The notes under the pieces are model-generated. The model did not search any database. It was not told where the DNA came from and saw nothing but the letters and a program-made list of their open reading frames with translations. From a virus, in the IMG/VR virus record IMGVR_UViG_3300035157_000148, positions 1 to 22,207 of that record: 22,207 bases of DNA. One strand, written 5' to 3'. Made by a program: the position numbers and the translations under genes. Below are positions 5,492-13,380 of this stretch, piece after piece. Each line of letters opens with the position of its first letter. Position 1 is the first letter of the stretch.

Positions 5492-7944
5492 TGATAGATG
5501 AAACATTAGACGCTATAACTGCATTATATAACACATACCCAACAACAAAGAATGTAAATTATTCAGCGTTTATGCGTGATTTTCAACCTGTGGAAAGTTA
5601 TCCAAATTACTTTGTGCCACAACAAGGTTTATTACAAAATACACCTACATTAGACACATTGTCAGATTTGGATATTATGCAGCAAAGACCACAATCTTTG
5701 TTAAATATGCTTGATTTATACCCAACGCTTGAAAATGATTTTCAACGCAGTTTTGCTGTAAATCCTGATACATATAATATGAATGTATATCAGCCATTAC
5801 CTTATGACGAAAATTATTGGAAAAGTAAGGTTGGCGGTACAGGTGGCACAGGAAGTAGCGGTCTTGATTTAAGTGGATTACCAGCAATAGCTAGTGCAAT
5901 TTCTTTACTTTCAGGTGGTGATGATGATGGTGATGATGATGATGGTGGTGATGGTGGTGATGGTAGTGATGGTTCAAGCGGAACTGATGTTATAACCACT
6001 AATACAACATTAACAGATACCTCAGGAACACAAACAGGTGAGGGCGGAGATATTGAAAGTAGCTCTAGTGATGTTGTTAAGATTACAATAACAGATGATG
6101 ACGATAGCTCTCAAAGCACAGGTCAAGGCGGAGATGTTGAAAGTGGTGGTAGTGATGTTTTAAAAGTCACAACAACAGATAGTAGTGATTCACAATCCCA
6201 AACAGGTGAGGGCGGAGATGTTGCTAGTAACACATCAAATGTTCTTAGTGCAACAAGTGTAGATTCATCAGAGTCTAGCGCAACAAGCGGAGATGTTGAA
6301 AGCGGAAGTAGTGATGTTACTAAAGTTTCTAATTTTGATATAAACGACACCTCAACTTGGGTGTGGGGTGGTTCGCCATTTAAGATAAATGTACATACAA
6401 GTGATGGAAAAGTTAAAGTTATTGATATAGAATCAAAAGAACAATTAGAAGCTTTAGTAGACCAACAAAACAGATGGAATCAAAGTGGTTTTAAAGGTAG
6501 TGTATTTCAATCAGATGCTATAGGTTTTACATTACCAAACAATGTAGTTAATACTGGGAGTGGCTTAAATTTTACAACTGAATTTGGAGTTGATAAGACT
6601 GGTTTAACTGGAACTGGAAAAACATGGGCTGGTGTTAATGATACAGCAGAAGATATTTTAATCAATACATCTAGAGATTTAATTACCACTTCAAAAGGAG
6701 GATTAGCACAATTTACTAATGTTGGAGTTGGCGGCAATCCTGATATGTGGGCTTATGATACAGCTAACAATACATGGCTTTCAAAAGCTGAATATGATTT
6801 GATAGCAGACCCTTTAAAAGCAAATTTACAAGAGGGTAATGCAATAGCGGAAACCTTAAGTTCAGCTTATGATGATGGCGGCAATATTTTTAGTGATGCT
6901 GCTCAAGGTGTGTCTAATTTTTTAAATAAAGAAATAATAGCTGGAACAGGTGGTGAGGGGTATTTAGGGCAATTAACAAATGTAAAAGTTGGTGAAGCGT
7001 TATCAGGTGTAGGTATGTTAATGTCTTTAAAAAGTGCTATTGATGACGCAAATGTCAGTAATGTTGTTGGAACTGCAGCAGGTGCTGCAGGATTAGGTTT
7101 ATTTGGTGCAAACGCACAAGCATTAGCAACCCCATTAGGTGCTGTTGCATTAATAGCAGGTTTAGGTGGACTTGGACAGCCTGACCCACCAAATATGACT
7201 GGTTTTGGTGGAACTGATTTAGCAAGTGGTGAAAGTGTTAGCTTTGGTATGCAAGGCGATAAATTTAACGAAGATAATGTTAATAATGCAGGAAATGTTG
7301 CTAATGTAATGGGTGGCGTTGTAAATAATATTACAAGTGCATTTGGTTTAAGTGCAGAGGGTGACATACTAGCACAAACAGGAAATCGTGACCCACTTAA
7401 TATAACTTTTGGCGACCAAGAATCTACACAAACATTAAACGATAGATTAAATTATAGTACAGAAACTGGCGACATTACAAATTCTAATGATGATATTACA
7501 AGATTATATTATACAGGTCGTGATGGTAATGATGGTGCAACTTTAGCTGATAATTTAGTTAAAGGCACAGCCTTATTATCGTTAAAAGCTCTTGCTAATG
7601 GTGAAGATAGTATAAATATCGCAGACATTACATTACCAGCAAGGTCTGCAGATGATGTTAAAAACACTTACTTATCACAAGGCTTTGATGAAACCGCAGC
7701 AGATGCCTTAACAAGTGCAGCTCGTAGTGCAAGTGGAGCAACTTCTGAATTATTAGGTGGATTATTGTTAGCCAATACAACTAATGAAGCTAATTATCTA
7801 ACTAATACTGAAAGAACAAGTTTATTAGAACAAGGATTTACAGACGAACAGCTAGACACAATATTATATGGTACAACAGAAGAAAGCATAACTGCTGTAA
7901 ATTTATTAAACACTAATGAGGAAAATAACGAAGAAAACATATAG
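5491..7944 (+). CDS. Large virion-type protein with Asp/Gly tract and repeats (817 aa)
   Basis: I do not recognise a family. The N-terminal 125 residues are rich in Pro, Tyr and Asn. They are followed by an Asp/Gly run (about 141-165; GGDDDGDDDDGG) and four imperfect 27-28-residue repeats (182 to about 290) of the form TGxGGDVESxxSDVxKVTxTD. A globular part follows, then a hydrophobic Ala/Gly segment (about 524-563; VVGTAAGAAGLGLFG and ALIAGLGGLG), and a Thr/Asn-rich acidic C-terminus. The start overlaps the portal stop (TAATG), so it is made with the portal. Acidic Gly/Asp repeats may bind Ca, and the Ala/Gly segment resembles the membrane-active parts of ejected virion proteins. A minor capsid or internal protein is my best inference. 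Confidence 0.75.
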   Translation: MIDETLDAITALYNTYPTTKNVNYSAFMRDFQPVESYPNYFVPQQGLLQNTPTLDTLSDLDIMQQRPQSLLNMLDLYPTLENDFQRSFAVNPDTYNMNVYQPLPYDENYWKSKVGGTGGTGSSGLDLSGLPAIASAISLLSGGDDDGDDDDGGDGGDGSDGSSGTDVITTNTTLTDTSGTQTGEGGDIESSSSDVVKITITDDDDSSQSTGQGGDVESGGSDVLKVTTTDSSDSQSQTGEGGDVASNTSNVLSATSVDSSESSATSGDVESGSSDVTKVSNFDINDTSTWVWGGSPFKINVHTSDGKVKVIDIESKEQLEALVDQQNRWNQSGFKGSVFQSDAIGFTLPNNVVNTGSGLNFTTEFGVDKTGLTGTGKTWAGVNDTAEDILINTSRDLITTSKGGLAQFTNVGVGGNPDMWAYDTANNTWLSKAEYDLIADPLKANLQEGNAIAETLSSAYDDGGNIFSDAAQGVSNFLNKEIIAGTGGEGYLGQLTNVKVGEALSGVGMLMSLKSAIDDANVSNVVGTAAGAAGLGLFGANAQALATPLGAVALIAGLGGLGQPDPPNMTGFGGTDLASGESVSFGMQGDKFNEDNVNNAGNVANVMGGVVNNITSAFGLSAEGDILAQTGNRDPLNITFGDQESTQTLNDRLNYSTETGDITNSNDDITRLYYTGRDGNDGATLADNLVKGTALLSLKALANGEDSINIADITLPARSADDVKNTYLSQGFDETAADALTSAARSASGATSELLGGLLLANTTNEANYLTNTERTSLLEQGFTDEQLDTILYGTTEESITAVNLLNTNEENNEENI
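6034..6345 (+). repeat. Four imperfect 81-84-bp coding repeats
   Basis: Units begin at 6034, 6118, 6202 and 6283, with periods of 84, 84 and 81 bases. Each starts with a motif like ACAGGTGAGGGCGGAGATGT (the last is shortened). They encode repeated TGEGGDVES...SDV units. Period and reading frame are conserved, so selection acts on the protein. Confidence 0.85.
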
Positions 7945-7952
7945 AGGAAAAA

Positions 7953-8213
7953 ATGGTAAAAATAGAGAATTTAGAAAAAGATAAAGCTCGTGCCGAACAA
8001 GCACAAGCATTATTACGAAACGAAATATTACAAGAGGCTTTTACATATTTAGAGGAACAATACCATATTGCATGGGCTAATAGTTCACTAGACCAAAAAG
8101 ACCCTCGTGAAAAAGTTTTTATGATGTTGACAACGCTTAAAGCTGTTAAGCAACACATAGAAAATGTCGTTACTGATGGTAAATTAGCTGACGACACCTT
8201 AAACCAACTATGA
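7953..8213 (+). CDS. Small helical conserved phage protein (86 aa)
   Basis: This all-helical 86-residue protein (KIENLEKDKARAEQAQALLR, then LQEAFTYLEEQYHIAWANS, KVFMMLTTLKAVKQHIENVV, DGKL) is of a kind commonly found just before the scaffold in phages with this head cassette. The pattern of an N-terminal charged helix, an AW dipeptide, a DPREK turn and a final VVxDGKL is familiar, but I know of no proven function. GAGGA upstream gives a good ribosome binding site. It lies 8 bases after the previous gene. It may act in head assembly together with the scaffold; this is inferred from position only. Confidence 0.75.
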   Translation: MVKIENLEKDKARAEQAQALLRNEILQEAFTYLEEQYHIAWANSSLDQKDPREKVFMMLTTLKAVKQHIENVVTDGKLADDTLNQL

Positions 8214-8244
8214 CCAAGCATTTAGCAGTCAAAAGGAGAAAAAC

Positions 8245-9282
8245 ATGACAGACGACAACCCTAAAGGGAACGACCCTATCAACATGGCGGAAGCCACAAG
8301 CCTACTACTTGACAGGCAGGAATCAGAAGATAATCCACAACCGAATCAAGAGGCACAACCAGAAACAGAGGTTGAAGAAACCCCTGATGTAACAGATACA
8401 GAAGAACCAACAAGTGAACAACCTGATGAGGCACTTGAAGCTGTTGAGGAAGATGTATCGGAAGAATTAGATGAAGAAATAGTAACCGAAGATGAAACTG
8501 AGGAATACGAGGAACAAGAATACTATACTGTAAAGAATAATGGTGTAGAAGAAGATGTTAGCCTTGATGAATTGGTTGCAGGTTATTCTCGACAATCTGA
8601 TTATACAAAAAAGACAACCGATTTAGCTAATCAAAGAAAAGACTTTGAGCAGCAACAACAGGCTCTTTTACAGGAGAGGCAAGCTCTCCAGCAAGGTTTA
8701 CAACAGTTAAACCAGCAGTTATCTGCGGAAACACAAAACCAGCCTACACAAGAATATTGGGATAATCTGTATGAAACAGACCCCTTAGAATATGTAAGGG
8801 CTAAAGACAAATTTCGTGACAAAGAGGCGGAACTTGCAAAAGTTCAAGCAGCACAAAATGAACTTGCACAGCGACAAGCATTTGAACAACAGGAAGCTAT
8901 GAAAAAACATCTTGCCGAAGAACAAGTAAAATTGACAAAGGCAATTCCTGAATGGAAAGATAATAAAGTTGCTGAAATGGATAAAAGAAACATTGTTACT
9001 TTTGCTAAGCGTTATGGCTTTAATGAGCAAGAGTTAAACAATGCTACTGACCACAGAGCAATATTAATGCTGCGTAAGGCTATGCTTTATGATGAACTAG
9101 AAGCAAAAAAACCGCTTGTTAAGAAAAAAGTTAAGAAAGCACCAAAGATGACGAAATCTGGTAAAAAGATAACAACTACAAAAACTTTGCAAAAAGGAAA
9201 GGTTGATAAAGCCTTTAATAAGTTGAAATCAACTGGCAGCATGGATTCTGCTGTTGATTATCTTTTACAAAAATCCAATTAA
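8245..9282 (+). CDS. Capsid scaffolding protein
   Basis: The protein directs prohead assembly and is normally lost before DNA fills the head. The first 90 residues are extremely acidic. Then comes a motif common to such scaffolds, YYTVKNNGVEEDVSLDEL followed by GYSRQSDYTKKT (about 92-120). A long Gln-rich coiled coil follows (about 125-235), and the C-terminus is strongly basic (KKPLVKKKVKKAPK and on). That layout of acidic head, coiled coil and basic capsid-binding tail fits scaffolds. GGAG lies 6 bases before the ATG. The major capsid gene follows after 20 bases, the usual order. No protease domain is seen, so it is not a scaffold-protease fusion. Confidence 0.9.
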   Translation: MTDDNPKGNDPINMAEATSLLLDRQESEDNPQPNQEAQPETEVEETPDVTDTEEPTSEQPDEALEAVEEDVSEELDEEIVTEDETEEYEEQEYYTVKNNGVEEDVSLDELVAGYSRQSDYTKKTTDLANQRKDFEQQQQALLQERQALQQGLQQLNQQLSAETQNQPTQEYWDNLYETDPLEYVRAKDKFRDKEAELAKVQAAQNELAQRQAFEQQEAMKKHLAEEQVKLTKAIPEWKDNKVAEMDKRNIVTFAKRYGFNEQELNNATDHRAILMLRKAMLYDELEAKKPLVKKKVKKAPKMTKSGKKITTTKTLQKGKVDKAFNKLKSTGSMDSAVDYLLQKSN

Positions 9283-9302
9283 CCATATAAGGAGTTTATA
9301 AT

Positions 9303-10247
9303 ATGGCAACTTACTTAACCGCAAACGCTGTTGGTGAGAGAGAGGATTTGTCTGATGTAATTACTCGTATTGACCCTGCTGAAACACCAATTTTCAGTAA
9401 TGGCAAGAAAATTACAACAAGTGGTGTATTCCACGAATGGCAAGTTCAAGAACTTACAGCAGCTTCCGATACTAATTATCAATCAGAGGGCGCAGATTAC
9501 ACATACACTAATCCTACCGCTACAACTAGACTTGGTAATTATCATCAAATTTCTATCCAAGCTGCATCAGTATCAGGTACACTTGATGTTGTTGACAAGG
9601 CTGGTAGAGATAAAGAAACAGCTTATGTTAAAGTCTTAAAAGGACTTGAGCAACGCAGAGATATTGAAAAAGCACTTTGCAAAAACGAAGCAAGAGTAGC
9701 TTCACCTGAACCAAGAAAAGCAGGTAAAATTAGTTCTTATATAACTAATGTTTCACTTGTTTCTCCAAGTACAACACCAACAGGTGATGGAACAGATGTT
9801 TCTGACAAAGCTGGTACTGACGCTGCACTAACTTTAGCAAAAATTGATACTGCAATGAAAGCTGCATACGAAGATGGCGGACAGCCTAATATGCTTGTAG
9901 TTTCACCTGCAAACAAAGTAGCTTTTAGTGACTTATCAGGTGGTGGCGTAGCAACACAACAGTTGCAATACACAGCACCAAAAGAAGTAGCTATCGTTGG
10001 TAGCGTTTCACTTTATCTTACAGATTTTGGTGAACTAAGCGTTACTATCGACAGACAAATGCCTGATGACACAATATTCTTATTAGATTCTAACCATTAT
10101 TCTATTGGTTCGTTACCTAATAGACTATTCTCTGTTTCAGATGTAGCACCAACTGGTGATGCAACCAAATTTGCAATAGTTTCTGAGTGGACTTATGTTC
10201 CAACAGCACCTAAAGCACATGGCATGGTAACAGACTTAAATACTTAA
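9303..10247 (+). CDS. Major capsid protein, SU10/DUF5309-type
   Basis: This is the main shell protein, HK97-like in fold. The start (ANAVGEREDLSDVITRIDPA followed by ETPIFSNG) is the hallmark of the DUF5309 family, whose members include the phage SU10 capsid protein. At 314 residues the length fits. The middle contains the family's A-domain-like pattern around PNMLVVSPANKVAFSDLSGG, and the C-terminal part has a RLFSVSDVAPTGDATKFAIV segment before a short tail. A strong AAGGAG sits 8 bases before the ATG, one of the best ribosome binding sites in the window, as expected for an abundant product. It follows the scaffold and is followed by a strong hairpin. Confidence 0.93.
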   Translation: MATYLTANAVGEREDLSDVITRIDPAETPIFSNGKKITTSGVFHEWQVQELTAASDTNYQSEGADYTYTNPTATTRLGNYHQISIQAASVSGTLDVVDKAGRDKETAYVKVLKGLEQRRDIEKALCKNEARVASPEPRKAGKISSYITNVSLVSPSTTPTGDGTDVSDKAGTDAALTLAKIDTAMKAAYEDGGQPNMLVVSPANKVAFSDLSGGGVATQQLQYTAPKEVAIVGSVSLYLTDFGELSVTIDRQMPDDTIFLLDSNHYSIGSLPNRLFSVSDVAPTGDATKFAIVSEWTYVPTAPKAHGMVTDLNT

Positions 10248-10257
10248 TTTAAGCAAA

Positions 10258-10278
10258 GGGGGGTATTAAGTACCCCCC
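10258..10278 (+). promoter_or_regulatory. G6/C6 hairpin after the major capsid gene
   Basis: GGGGGGTA (10258-10265) pairs perfectly with TACCCCCC (10271-10278) around a 5-base loop. The 8-bp stem is very stable, but no T-run follows, so it is not a complete intrinsic terminator. It lies 10 bases after the capsid stop and 17 before the next ATG. Protection of the capsid mRNA 3' end or partial attenuation are the likely roles. Confidence 0.7.
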
Positions 10279-10295
10279 ACAACTTAGGATTTACA

Positions 10296-10616
10296 ATGAA
10301 AAAAATAATTGGTTATGACCCTGTACAGAAAAAAACAACATATTTTCATGGGGGAAATGATGGTCAGCATCATGTTTCAGTAGAACAAGAAACAAAAGAC
10401 ATAATTAAAAAAGCCAAAGATTTAGATATTGATTACAAACCATACAATATCGTAGGTACACAAAAACACATGAGGCAAATCGCAGAAATACCTGCAAACC
10501 TCTATTATGAATTATTAAATAAATTCGGAGAACCGAAGAAAAACAAAAAAGCATGGTCAAGATGGTTAAATGACCCTGACAACAAATATTTTAGAACAGG
10601 TGGCGGAAGTATATAA
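10296..10616 (+). CDS. Conserved phage protein after the capsid gene (106 aa)
   Basis: The protein is basic. It begins with a short beta-like segment (MKKIIGYDPVQKKTTYFHGG). Its C-terminal half has the pattern KHMRQIAEIPANLYYELL followed by WLNDPDNKYFRTGGG. The IAEIP...LNDP...FRT arrangement recurs in small phage proteins encoded just after the major capsid gene in many podoviruses; its function is not established. The stop overlaps the start of the adaptor gene by one base (TAATG), tying it to head completion. A head or neck accessory protein is my inference. The ribosome binding site (TTAGGA) is acceptable at about 8 bases. Confidence 0.75.
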   Translation: MKKIIGYDPVQKKTTYFHGGNDGQHHVSVEQETKDIIKKAKDLDIDYKPYNIVGTQKHMRQIAEIPANLYYELLNKFGEPKKNKKAWSRWLNDPDNKYFRTGGGSI

Positions 10617-11239
10617 TGGCAACAGATTATTCATCATTAAAAACAGAGATAGCTGATTTTTTAGCTAGAGATGACTTAACGACACAAATTGATACATTTA
10701 TTGATTTAGCTGAAAGTCGTTTATCTCGTGAACTAGAAACTCGGTCACAAGACACACGAACAACCTTAACAACAAGTGCAGATAATGCCTATGTATCGTT
10801 GCCAACTGATATGCGCAGTATTCGCAATGTAAAGGTAATGAATAACCCTCGTGTTACATTAAGGTATTTATCACCGCTACAAGTAAAGAAAGAATATGCT
10901 ACAACAGGTACTGGTTTACCACGAGTTTATAGCGTTATTGGTGATAATTTATTTTTAGCACCAACACCTGACTCAACACTTAACATAGAATTGACCTATA
11001 AAGCGTCTGTAAGCTCTTTAAGCGACAGTAACACGACAAACACTATATTAACTCGTTTTCCTGATTTATACCTCTATGCGAGTCTATTTTACGCTTATAC
11101 ATATTTATTAGATGAACAAAGGGCTACACAATATAACGCACTTGTAGAGAACATACTGCAATCAATACGAATTGATGAAGAAAAAGGTAATTATGGCGTA
11201 GGTTTAGAAATGCGTGGTGATTATGGGGAAATAAGATAA
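10616..11239 (+). CDS. Head-tail adaptor protein (SU10 adaptor-like)
   Basis: The adaptor ring joins the portal to the tail nozzle and is equivalent to P22 gp4 or T7 gp11. The N-terminus (SLKTEIADFLARDDLTTQID, then FIDLAESRLSREL) is the typical start of this family: a helix with a D-L-T motif, then the LAESRLxREL helix. A beta part follows (YVSLPTDMRSIRNVKV, PRVYSVIGDNLFLAPTPD). The C-terminal helices (FPDLYLYASLFYAYTYL) are also characteristic. At 207 residues it has the expected length. Both ends overlap neighbours by one base (TAATG at 10616 and 11239), so it is tightly coupled to the 106-residue protein and the nozzle. Confidence 0.88.
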   Translation: MATDYSSLKTEIADFLARDDLTTQIDTFIDLAESRLSRELETRSQDTRTTLTTSADNAYVSLPTDMRSIRNVKVMNNPRVTLRYLSPLQVKKEYATTGTGLPRVYSVIGDNLFLAPTPDSTLNIELTYKASVSSLSDSNTTNTILTRFPDLYLYASLFYAYTYLLDEQRATQYNALVENILQSIRIDEEKGNYGVGLEMRGDYGEIR

Positions 11240-12708
11240 TGATGAATTTTGGTGAATGGTTGCCTGACCAGCCTGACAACACAAGCGGTGTGACAACAGC
11301 CAAAAATGTTATACCTGCTGCAAGAGGGTATCGTGGTTTACAAGACCTATCCCAATACAGCAATGCTGCGGATAATAGATTAAGAGGAATATTTGCCGCT
11401 AAAGATGATACTGGCGACCCTAAGATATTTGCAGGTGATGTTACAAAATTATATGAATTTACAAAAACAAATTCTAATTTAACAAATATATCAAAAGCAG
11501 GAAATTACAACTCATTAGGTAATGACGATATATGGAAGTTTATTGACTTTAGTGGTTATGTTATTGGTGCGTCAGGGCATAACAATATATTACAAGTATA
11601 TGATAATGGCACAAGTTCATTATTTGCCGACATAGCAGGTAGCCCTGCTGCTAAACATATAGCAGTTGTAGGTGATTTTGTTTTTACAGGTAATGTTAAA
11701 TATGGTGGCAACACATATCCAAATCGTGTGTACTTTTCCTCACTTGCTTCTCATACAGGTTGGACAATAGGCACAGACCAATCCGATATACAGGATATAT
11801 TTGATATGGGAGATATTACAGGTATTGTTGGCGGTGAATCTGCAACTATACTTTGTGAAAGAGGTATAGTGCGTGGGTCTTATGTTGGCACACCACTTAT
11901 ATTCCAATTTGATAAAGTTCAAACAGGCTTTGGTTGTAACTATCCAAATTCAGTAGCAAGTGTTGGTGAAACTGTCTTTTATTTATCAGATGATGGTTTT
12001 TATCAATTTGATGGACAAAGAAGTACGCCAATAGGTGCGGAAAAAGTAAATCGTTTTTTCTTTGATGATTTTACAATACGAAACAAAGGCAGAATATCTA
12101 CTGCTGTTGACCCTACAGAACAAATAGTTGTGTGGTCATATACATCAGGTAGTTCTAATGATGATACACCTGATAGATTATTAATTTATAATTATGCGTT
12201 AAAAAGATGGTCTTATGCAGAATTAGACTGTGAACTCATATCGCCATTTATGACTATTAATTATACTTTAGAAGAATTAGACGCTATTAGCACATCATTA
12301 GATGGATTACCTGCCTCACTTGACTCATCAATCTATATTGGTGGTCAATTTATCTTTGGTGGTGCTAAAGACAAAAAGTTACACACCTTTAGTGGTATTA
12401 ACAAAGAAGCCTTAATTGAAACTGCTGATTTAGATACAGGTAATGGTCGGACAAGCGTTATAACGAATGTTATACCTTATGTTGAGATAGTAAGCGGCAC
12501 GACACCATCTGTTACAGCACAAGTATCGTCAAGACGCAGACAAGTTGATGATGATAGCTTTGGCACAGCAAGTACCTTAAATGATGATGGATATTGCAAT
12601 GTAAGGTCAAATCAAGGTAGGTATCATAAAATAAGATTAAATGTTTCAGGTACTTGGAAGTATATACAAGGTGTAGAAATAGAGGCAAAAACAGTAGGTA
12701 AACGATAA
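11239..12708 (+). CDS. Tail nozzle / stabilisation protein, P22 gp10-like
   Basis: This protein should form the tube below the adaptor and close the neck of the short tail. The first residues (NFGEWLPDQPDN, then AKNVIPAARGYRGLQDLS) are the signature of the P22 gp10-like stabilisation/nozzle family. The remainder is almost all beta, with repeated blade-like strands such as KIFAGDVTKLYEF, HIAVVGDFVFTGN, ATILCERGIVRGS and ETVFYLSDDGFYQFDG, which fits a beta-propeller. At 489 residues it matches the usual length. Two ATG codons lie side by side at the start; the first overlaps the adaptor stop. Its last base is the first base of the next gene. Confidence 0.88.
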   Translation: MMNFGEWLPDQPDNTSGVTTAKNVIPAARGYRGLQDLSQYSNAADNRLRGIFAAKDDTGDPKIFAGDVTKLYEFTKTNSNLTNISKAGNYNSLGNDDIWKFIDFSGYVIGASGHNNILQVYDNGTSSLFADIAGSPAAKHIAVVGDFVFTGNVKYGGNTYPNRVYFSSLASHTGWTIGTDQSDIQDIFDMGDITGIVGGESATILCERGIVRGSYVGTPLIFQFDKVQTGFGCNYPNSVASVGETVFYLSDDGFYQFDGQRSTPIGAEKVNRFFFDDFTIRNKGRISTAVDPTEQIVVWSYTSGSSNDDTPDRLLIYNYALKRWSYAELDCELISPFMTINYTLEELDAISTSLDGLPASLDSSIYIGGQFIFGGAKDKKLHTFSGINKEALIETADLDTGNGRTSVITNVIPYVEIVSGTTPSVTAQVSSRRRQVDDDSFGTASTLNDDGYCNVRSNQGRYHKIRLNVSGTWKYIQGVEIEAKTVGKR

Positions 12709-13022
12709 TGGCTGATAACCAGTTTAAACGACTAGCTAATCAAGGTGGCAACCCAAGACAAGTTGCAGAAGTGGTCAATAGGGTTCTTGATGGTGGTTTA
12801 AACTCTACAGGTTCAGTAACTTTACAAACCTCATCTGCAACAACTGTTGTAAGTGATGTGCGTGTAGGTGAAAATAGCGTAATAACTTTTATGCCAAAAG
12901 ATACTAACGCTGCTGCCGAATTAACAGCTTTATATGTATCAGCAAGAACAAATGGAACTTTTACAATAACGCATAACAATAGTGGAACAACACGAGCCTA
13001 TGAATACATCATCATTGGATAA
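12708..13022 (+). CDS. Small conserved virion-type protein (104 aa)
   Basis: The N-terminal helix (NPRQVAEVVNRVLDGGLNST) is followed by a beta-rich domain (GSVTLQTSSATTVVSDVRVG, then NSVITFMPKDTNAAAEL and ALYVSARTNGTFTITHNNS). The QVAEVVNxxLDGxLNxTGSVTL pattern recurs in small proteins encoded after the nozzle in many phages with this cassette. The small beta domain could be a decoration or tail component, but no role is established. It starts on a TAATG overlap with the nozzle stop. Its 3' end overlaps the next gene by 23 bases. Confidence 0.8.
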   Translation: MADNQFKRLANQGGNPRQVAEVVNRVLDGGLNSTGSVTLQTSSATTVVSDVRVGENSVITFMPKDTNAAAELTALYVSARTNGTFTITHNNSGTTRAYEYIIIG

Positions 13023-13380
13023 AGAAGCGTGGTTAAAATCACGCAAATACATACTAGAAGCATTAGAACAAGGCATAGATAGCCATAGTGAAAAAGATGT
13101 ATTTTATGCAATAGCAAGGGGTGATGCTCAATTATGGACAGGGCAAAAATCTGCTTGTGTAACAGAAATAGTCACATACCCTAACTTTAAAATGATACGA
13201 TTTTGGTTAGGTGGTGGTAATTTAGAAGAATTAAAGGAAATGGAAAAACCAATCTGTGAATGGGCTAAATCCATTGGTTGTAAAAAATCAATGATACTAG
13301 GTCGTAAAGGTTGGTCAAAAATTAAACACGAAGATAGAACCTACAAAGATGTAGGCACAATTTCAATAAGGAGTATATAA
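13000..13380 (+). CDS. GNAT-like phage protein
   Basis: The 126-residue product (MNTSSLDKEAWLKSRKYILE...) has the pattern DVFYAIARGDAQLWTGQKSA, then VTEIVTYPNFKMIRFWLGGG, then MEKPICEWAKSIGCKKSMIL and GRKGWSK. This alternation of strands, a Gly-rich loop and helices resembles the reduced GNAT (acetyltransferase) fold of small proteins found next to neck genes in many phages. The acetyl-CoA loop is not a clear Q/RxxGxG/A, so activity is uncertain. I chose the ATG at 13000, a 23-base overlap with the upstream gene, over an in-frame GTG at 12982 that has no ribosome binding site. Its stop overlaps the next start (TAATG). Confidence 0.65.
   Translation: MNTSSLDKEAWLKSRKYILEALEQGIDSHSEKDVFYAIARGDAQLWTGQKSACVTEIVTYPNFKMIRFWLGGGNLEELKEMEKPICEWAKSIGCKKSMILGRKGWSKIKHEDRTYKDVGTISIRSI

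Noticed and set aside
6903-7367. Leftward 154-residue open frame, Pro/Ala/Thr-rich
   Set aside because: It is antisense to the Ala/Gly-rich part of the 817-residue protein; its composition follows from that.
12982-13000. GTG start at 12982 for the GNAT-like gene
   Set aside because: No Shine-Dalgarno lies upstream, and the ATG at 13000 gives a shorter overlap. The evidence between the two is modest.
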